Shown here piece by piece: positions 59,426 to 64,000 of a stretch of DNA of 64,000 bases; positions within the stretch are counted from its first letter, which is position 1, and every line of letters starts with the position of its first letter. Origin of the DNA: Candidatus Paracaedibacteraceae bacterium. GTDB taxonomy: Bacteria; Pseudomonadota; Alphaproteobacteria; Paracaedibacterales; CAIOTO01. The stretch covers positions 1 through 64,000 of the forward strand of contig JAUYTZ010000015.1 in the NCBI GenBank assembly GCA_030694965.1, written 5' to 3'. Under the pieces are notes generated by a model. That model made no database searches and was not told the DNA's origin. It was given only the letters and a program-made list of their open reading frames with translations. The translations under genes were made by a program, and so were the position numbers.

Positions 59426-60208
59426 ATGTTTTTATTTAGTTTACGCATAACTAGCCCTTTTTCGTCCTTCTGTTGTGTTTGGACGGCACTATTTTTGAAT
59501 TTAGTAGGGGCGAGCTTTACACACGCATCAAAATCACCTGCACTTGAACCGAATTTATTTGATGGATTTTACATTGGCGTAGAAGGTGGATTAGTTAATA
59601 GTAAAGTTAAGTCTTCAATAAAAGAAGGTGCTATACCTGTAAATACTCATACGATAGATCCTGGAGCAGTTACCTCTGGAAGTAAAAATACAAAAGGTTT
59701 TATTTTTAAAGCATTAGCAGGTTATGGCAAAGAGATAAGTAACTTTTATCTTGGCGTAGAGGTTTCATTTGCAAAAGACACAATTTCGCGTGAAACAATT
59801 GCACTTATTATAAATGTTAGATCAAACAGAGCTACAGAGAATGCAGTATACAAACGGGGAATTATCTTCGGATTTAGCCCCAAATTTGGTTATGTTTTTG
59901 ATAAAAATTTAGTTTATTTCACAGCTGGTTTTGAAATAAGTCCTGATAAAGTAAGCATCACCCCTCGTGTTATCATGAATAGCCAGAGTTATCAAAGAAA
60001 ACCAACAGAAGTAACAAAAAAAACAAATATTTCTTTTACGCCTGGTATTGGTTATGAGAGAGCAATCAATAAATTTTTAGTGAGGCTGGAATATACGTAC
60101 AATTTAGGCAGTACCATTGAAAATAAGAAATCTAGTTCTTCATTAGTATTTGCTAAAACTTGCTACCGTGATAATCGTTTTTCGTTTGGATTATCTTATA
60201 AGTTATAA
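59426..60208 (+). CDS. Predicted outer-membrane beta-barrel protein, cassette copy 2
   Basis: 260 residues, paralogue of the 55214-56008 product. It shares FDGFYIG, the identical SGSKNTKGFIFKALAGYGKE, then YKRGIIFGFSPKFGY and the terminal strand NRFSFGLSYKL. Differences cluster in the predicted loops (after the first strand, and near 175-195), as expected for surface-exposed segments under diversifying pressure. A signal peptide is at residues 1-33. Followed 35 bases later by its own repeat-protein partner. Confidence 0.8.
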   Translation: MFLFSLRITSPFSSFCCVWTALFLNLVGASFTHASKSPALEPNLFDGFYIGVEGGLVNSKVKSSIKEGAIPVNTHTIDPGAVTSGSKNTKGFIFKALAGYGKEISNFYLGVEVSFAKDTISRETIALIINVRSNRATENAVYKRGIIFGFSPKFGYVFDKNLVYFTAGFEISPDKVSITPRVIMNSQSYQRKPTEVTKKTNISFTPGIGYERAINKFLVRLEYTYNLGSTIENKKSSSSLVFAKTCYRDNRFSFGLSYKL

Positions 60209-60243
60209 ATTAATTTATCATATTATTAAAAGGAATTTTCAGT

Positions 60244-61098
60244 ATGAATTTAATATTTAAAATGATGGCTTTTGTGTTTTGTATAATATCTTTGTCAATT
60301 AAAGTTAATTCGTTAGAGGATGCTCATGAGATGTGGCAACATGAGACTCCAAAGCTTAATCATGGCACTATGTTGGGGGCACAGAATGACAGGTTAAATG
60401 TACATAGCAATACGTTAAATGAACATGCAACGGACATTGCTAATTTGGCTGCCACAGTGGATGAACATACAGCAGCGCTCCCTACCTTTGCTAGCGCAGC
60501 GGCACTTAATAACATAACTAATACAGTGAATGGTCATACGACAACACTTGCTAATCATGGTAATACGCTTGTTAATCATTGGGGTATGTTGAACGTACAA
60601 AGTGACAGGTTGGACGTACATGACAATACGTTAAATGAATACGCAACGGACATTGCTAATTTGGCTGCCACAGTGGATGAACATACAGCAGCGCTCCCTA
60701 GCTTTGCTAGCACAGCGGCACTTAATAGCGTGGCCGGTACAGTGGATGGTCATACGACAACACTTGCTAATCATGATTGCATGTTGTTTGCGCATACAAG
60801 AGGTTTTAATGAGCAAGAAGATATGCTTACTGATTGTAATAATAGGCTTGCTGGCCATGATACACAGTTAGCTGTGCTAGGTTTACACACAGAGCAACTT
60901 ACTAACCTAAATAATAAGCTAGGCGAACAGAGCAATACGGTGAATGAAATTAAAGTGAGCAATGCTCATTATTGCACTAAAGTTGCTAATATGTACAAAT
61001 ATTTTAATGAAGAATCTCAAATAATGCGACAAGAGATTGACAGCCTTAAAAAAGAAATTTCTAATAATAGCAGCAACGGAACTAATAAAACACATTAA
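60244..61098 (+). CDS. Exported coiled-coil repeat protein, cassette copy 2
   Basis: 284 residues, signal peptide LIFKMMAFVFCIISLSIKVNS homologous to the first cassette's partner. The body has a 72-residue (216-bp) tandem repeat, about two copies from 60361. Each copy includes NTLNE-(H/Y)-ATDIANLAATVDEH followed by TAALP and a GHTTTLANH segment. Heptad-like spacing and the C-terminal coiled coil (QEIDSLKKEISNNSS) resemble trimeric-autotransporter stalks or tail-fibre rods. The C-terminal region has no obvious YadA-type anchor. The adjacent barrel might provide surface anchorage, which is inference. Confidence 0.75.
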   Translation: MNLIFKMMAFVFCIISLSIKVNSLEDAHEMWQHETPKLNHGTMLGAQNDRLNVHSNTLNEHATDIANLAATVDEHTAALPTFASAAALNNITNTVNGHTTTLANHGNTLVNHWGMLNVQSDRLDVHDNTLNEYATDIANLAATVDEHTAALPSFASTAALNSVAGTVDGHTTTLANHDCMLFAHTRGFNEQEDMLTDCNNRLAGHDTQLAVLGLHTEQLTNLNNKLGEQSNTVNEIKVSNAHYCTKVANMYKYFNEESQIMRQEIDSLKKEISNNSSNGTNKTH

Positions 61099-61333
61099 AC
61101 GTCTACTACCAATTGACTAAAAAATTAAGCATTGCCTGTATTAGTCCTGTTGTGTAAATCCAATTATTAAGTTGAGAGTCTATAGAAATTTTTGGTTCAA
61201 AATTCGTAAAAACGACTCAAGCATTGCGCGTATTGCCATTTTACTATTCATAAAATCATTTTACAAAAAAATCTCGCTAAATTATTAACAATAGGTATAG
61301 AATTTCTATAGCAATTTAAATTTTTGATAATTT

Positions 61334-63733
61334 ATGTACGGGCTCATATTTGTCCTTCTTTTAGCGATGTGTTTGCTTGTCCTTATGGCAAGTGTGGCGT
61401 CATATTACTACAAGGCGTATTGGCGTTTATCGTTAGAGAATCATCGTTTCAGTATAGATCTTTTGCAAAGTCAAAATGTGCTTGAATCCTTGCCACACCC
61501 TTGGTGTTATTGGATTGACGGTGAATCGGCTGTTCACACATCCCACCATTTTAAGACACAGTTTCGTATTGATCCAATGTATCAATTAAAAATTGAAGAC
61601 CTTGCACGGATTTTTGGAGATTCAGCACTGACGCCTTTTCAACGGGCCTTGCAACATACCTTATCCTTTGGTGGTGATTTTGTGCTTGAATTAAGCTTGT
61701 TTGATGGCACGCAGCATTTTGAAATCGTTGGATGTTGCTTGCCATATGATCCGCCAACAACACCCGGTCTTTATTTTAAACCTATACTGCCGCAGCAAAT
61801 GATTGTGCTTAGTTTTCGCGATATAAGCAGCCGATTGAATGAATTATCAAAACATCAACGAATTAATCAAACAAAAAACCAAGAACTTGAAATGCTGCGG
61901 ATCTTGACTGATATTGCGCCGATGGCCCTTTGGTACCGCGATTCAAATGGCCGTATTCAGTATTGTAATTTATCGTATGCGGGGGCGCTTGAGCTTAGTA
62001 TTAATCGTGTTATTGCTGAAAACCGCGAGCTTGTTGACCAATACGGTGAAATGAGTAGCTATGAGCTTTCCAGGCAAGCAATTGCAACAAATGAAAAAGT
62101 GACTATGCGAACTCATAGTGTGATATTGGGGCAGCGCCGTTTGTTAGAATTCGCTGAAATCCCATTGCCTGAAACAGGCCAAACTGTTGGTTATGCGATT
62201 GATATTACTGAAATCGAAGAGGCTGAAAAAAAAATACAGCAAGCGCACCGTTCACACGCAGAAGTTTTAAACTACCTATCAACACCTCTTGCAATTTATG
62301 GGGCAGATACACGTCTAGAATTCTTTAATAGTGCCTATCGCACAATGTTTGAACATGATGAAAATTGGTTGATGACAAAGCCCTCCATCAGTGAAGTTAT
62401 GGAAGTACTTCGTGAAAAGCGTAAAATTCCTGAATTTACAAACTTTCAGGCACATAAGCGTGCACGCATTGAATTGTTTAACACCTTAATGGAACCTCAG
62501 CACGAGATCTTGCACCAGCCAGATGGTGTAACCTATCGTTTGGTGATTGCGCCAACACCTGATGGTGGGCTTGTTTATTTGTACGATAACTTAACAGATA
62601 AGCTTTCACTTGAGCGTCGATACAATACCTTGACAGCTGTTCAAAAAGAAACGATTGATCACTTGTATGAAGGGATCATTGTGTTTGGTACAGACTATCG
62701 TTTGCGTCTTTCAAATCCTGCTATGGAACATATTTGGGGATTAAAGCCCAGTGACCGCGAAGTTGGTATGCACATTAATGAAATTTTGAAAGTGGTGTCA
62801 CGCCAATTTAAAGATCCCCGCCAAAGTAAAGCATGGCGTACAAAGATGCTTGATATTATTTCACGTCGTAATCCTGAACGTCAGCGAATCAGCCTTAAAA
62901 AAGATAAAATGCTTGAGTATTCATATGTTCCATTGCCTGATGGCAGTCATTTGCTTAGTTTTATTGATATTAGTGATACATGGCGTTTTGAAAGGTCATT
63001 GAAAGAGCGCAACCAAACCTTGGAACGTGAAGATCGTTTGAAATCAGATTTTATATCACATGTGTCGTATGAATTACGTTCACCATTGAATACAATTGCG
63101 GGCTTTAGTGAAATTATGTTGAACCAGTACTTTGGAAAGCTAAATGAAAAGCAGCTTGATTATTGTAAAGGGATATCTGAATCAACAGATCGCTTAATGA
63201 ATTTGATTAATGATATGGTGGATCTTGCAAGTATTGAATCGGGTAAATTGACGCTGAATTATCAAGATGTGCAAGTAGAAAACTTGCTAAACAGTGTATT
63301 GGTGCTTGTTCAAAACCGTGCAAATGACCAAGGACTTGAGCTTGTTGTTGAAAATAATGTAGCGGCAGAGGTCCTTCGAATTGACCTTCGCCGTATTAAG
63401 CATGGATTGTTTAATTTACTAACGAATGCCATTAAATTTACACCAAACGGCGGCCGCATTACGCTTGGCGCATATAAAAGTAAAATGCCAGGAGCTATTG
63501 ATATTGTAGTTGAAGATACAGGGGTCGGTATCTCATTAGAGGATAAAACGCGGTTGTTCCAACAAAGCTTACTCAATTTAACAGGCCCTGCAGGAAGTGG
63601 ACTTGGATTAACGCTTGTGAAAAGCTTGGTTGAATTGCACAATGGTCAATTAAGCTTAGAATCAGAAGTGAACATAGGTACTCGCGTGTGTTGTACAATC
63701 CCAATGTTGCCAGTGGATCATATTAAATCATAA
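61334..63733 (+). CDS. divL: DivL-like atypical histidine kinase with Tyr in place of His
   Basis: 799 residues: an N-terminal membrane anchor (FVLLLAMCLLVLMASVAS), several PAS-type sensor regions between about 170 and 540, a DHp domain, then a HATPase (NAIKFTPNGGRI, VEDTGVGIS, GSGLGLTLVKSL). At the H-box the sequence is HVSYELRSPLN: tyrosine 579 occupies the phosphoacceptor position, as in Caulobacter DivL (Y550). DivL is a non-canonical kinase that modulates CckA and thus CtrA phosphorylation in the cell-cycle network. The residue order and size fit DivL well. In many alphaproteobacteria divL precedes tsaE; here a broken RND gene follows. Confidence 0.87.
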   Translation: MYGLIFVLLLAMCLLVLMASVASYYYKAYWRLSLENHRFSIDLLQSQNVLESLPHPWCYWIDGESAVHTSHHFKTQFRIDPMYQLKIEDLARIFGDSALTPFQRALQHTLSFGGDFVLELSLFDGTQHFEIVGCCLPYDPPTTPGLYFKPILPQQMIVLSFRDISSRLNELSKHQRINQTKNQELEMLRILTDIAPMALWYRDSNGRIQYCNLSYAGALELSINRVIAENRELVDQYGEMSSYELSRQAIATNEKVTMRTHSVILGQRRLLEFAEIPLPETGQTVGYAIDITEIEEAEKKIQQAHRSHAEVLNYLSTPLAIYGADTRLEFFNSAYRTMFEHDENWLMTKPSISEVMEVLREKRKIPEFTNFQAHKRARIELFNTLMEPQHEILHQPDGVTYRLVIAPTPDGGLVYLYDNLTDKLSLERRYNTLTAVQKETIDHLYEGIIVFGTDYRLRLSNPAMEHIWGLKPSDREVGMHINEILKVVSRQFKDPRQSKAWRTKMLDIISRRNPERQRISLKKDKMLEYSYVPLPDGSHLLSFIDISDTWRFERSLKERNQTLEREDRLKSDFISHVSYELRSPLNTIAGFSEIMLNQYFGKLNEKQLDYCKGISESTDRLMNLINDMVDLASIESGKLTLNYQDVQVENLLNSVLVLVQNRANDQGLELVVENNVAAEVLRIDLRRIKHGLFNLLTNAIKFTPNGGRITLGAYKSKMPGAIDIVVEDTGVGISLEDKTRLFQQSLLNLTGPAGSGLGLTLVKSLVELHNGQLSLESEVNIGTRVCCTIPMLPVDHIKS

Positions 63734-63734
63734 A

Positions 63735-64000
63735 TGCGAATAAATGGGGAAACTGATCGCGCATATGACACAACAAGGAAGCCGTTATTTGTGAATCATG
63801 CTTAGCGTTTTTGTCCAATTATGATGACGATATGGCCGCGCTTTTAAGCGCAGTGGCCCTTGCCTTTAGTAAAATGGGGTAGGGGGTTAAGCTTAAAAAA
63901 CTGCTTGGATAGTATCTATTATTGGCGGATTGATTGTCAGTCAGATGCTCGCGCTTTATATAGCGCCTGTAATTTACCTAACCTTTGAACGATTGGGCGT
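63735..64000 (+). pseudogene. Decayed C-terminus of an RND-family efflux transporter
   Basis: Broken reading frames spell the RND pump's last membrane segments: MMT then MAALLSAVALAFSKMG with a stop, and later IGGLIVSQMLALYIAPVIYL-TFERLG running to the window edge. These match the conserved end of AcrB/MdtB-like inner-membrane transporters. Stops and at least one frameshift show it is not functional. The rest of the gene is missing, so a deletion joined divL to this fragment; the far end lies outside the window. Confidence 0.7.

Noticed and set aside
60415..60871. Repeat-bearing frames opposite and alongside the 60244-61098 gene
   Set aside because: Shadows of the 216-bp repeat; no start context or signal peptide.

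Overview
This AT-rich window looks like the chromosome of a host-associated alphaproteobacterium, probably of the Holosporales/Rickettsiales kind. Evidence: an alphaproteobacterial-type AddA, a DivL-type kinase with tyrosine at the phosphoacceptor position, CtrA-like TTAA-N7-TTAA sites next to DnaA boxes, a NuoC/NuoD pair split from the rest of complex I, GTC-type dispersed palindromic repeats, eroded genes (an IS5-family transposase, an RND pump end, a split methyltransferase), and about fifteen unrecognised signal-peptide proteins between housekeeping genes. The taxonomic placement is inference.

Layout. 0-8 kb: a 13-bp satellite, a possibly frameshifted secreted protein, ObgE, a secreted glycosyltransferase-like protein, AddA and an EamA-type exporter. 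8-21 kb: NuoC-NuoD, tRNA-Val(GAC), MltG, two secreted proteins, a PF04392-type ABC importer operon, then three secreted proteins. The first of these three has several short helices resembling the ubiquitin-binding MIU motif. 21-36 kb: a ProQ/FinO-domain protein, the YraN-DolP-photolyase operon, citrate synthase, Hsp33, TrmD and TrmJ (divergent), aquaporin with an altered second NPA motif, CinA-type protein, EttA, a broken secreted methyltransferase, and FabG. 36-53 kb: HldE, a secreted cysteine-rich protein, CsaA-like protein, ThrS, PutA, Ndk, a CDP-alcohol phosphatidyltransferase, an AI-2E-family protein, UvrB and RecJ.

Between recJ and rlpA (52,998-53,547) lies a probable replication origin: six consensus DnaA boxes, two near-consensus inverted boxes, and a roughly 126-bp direct repeat in which each copy holds one DnaA box and one CtrA-like site. 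A divL-like gene, whose family feeds into CtrA control, lies 8 kb away.

Beyond the origin, 55-61 kb is an accessory region. A two-gene cassette (a predicted outer-membrane beta-barrel followed 35 bp later by an exported repeat protein) occurs twice with its upstream leader. The copies are separated by a secreted cysteine-rich protein, whose paralogue sits at 38 kb, and by an IS5-family remnant. The window closes with the DivL-like kinase and a decayed RND efflux-pump C-terminus.
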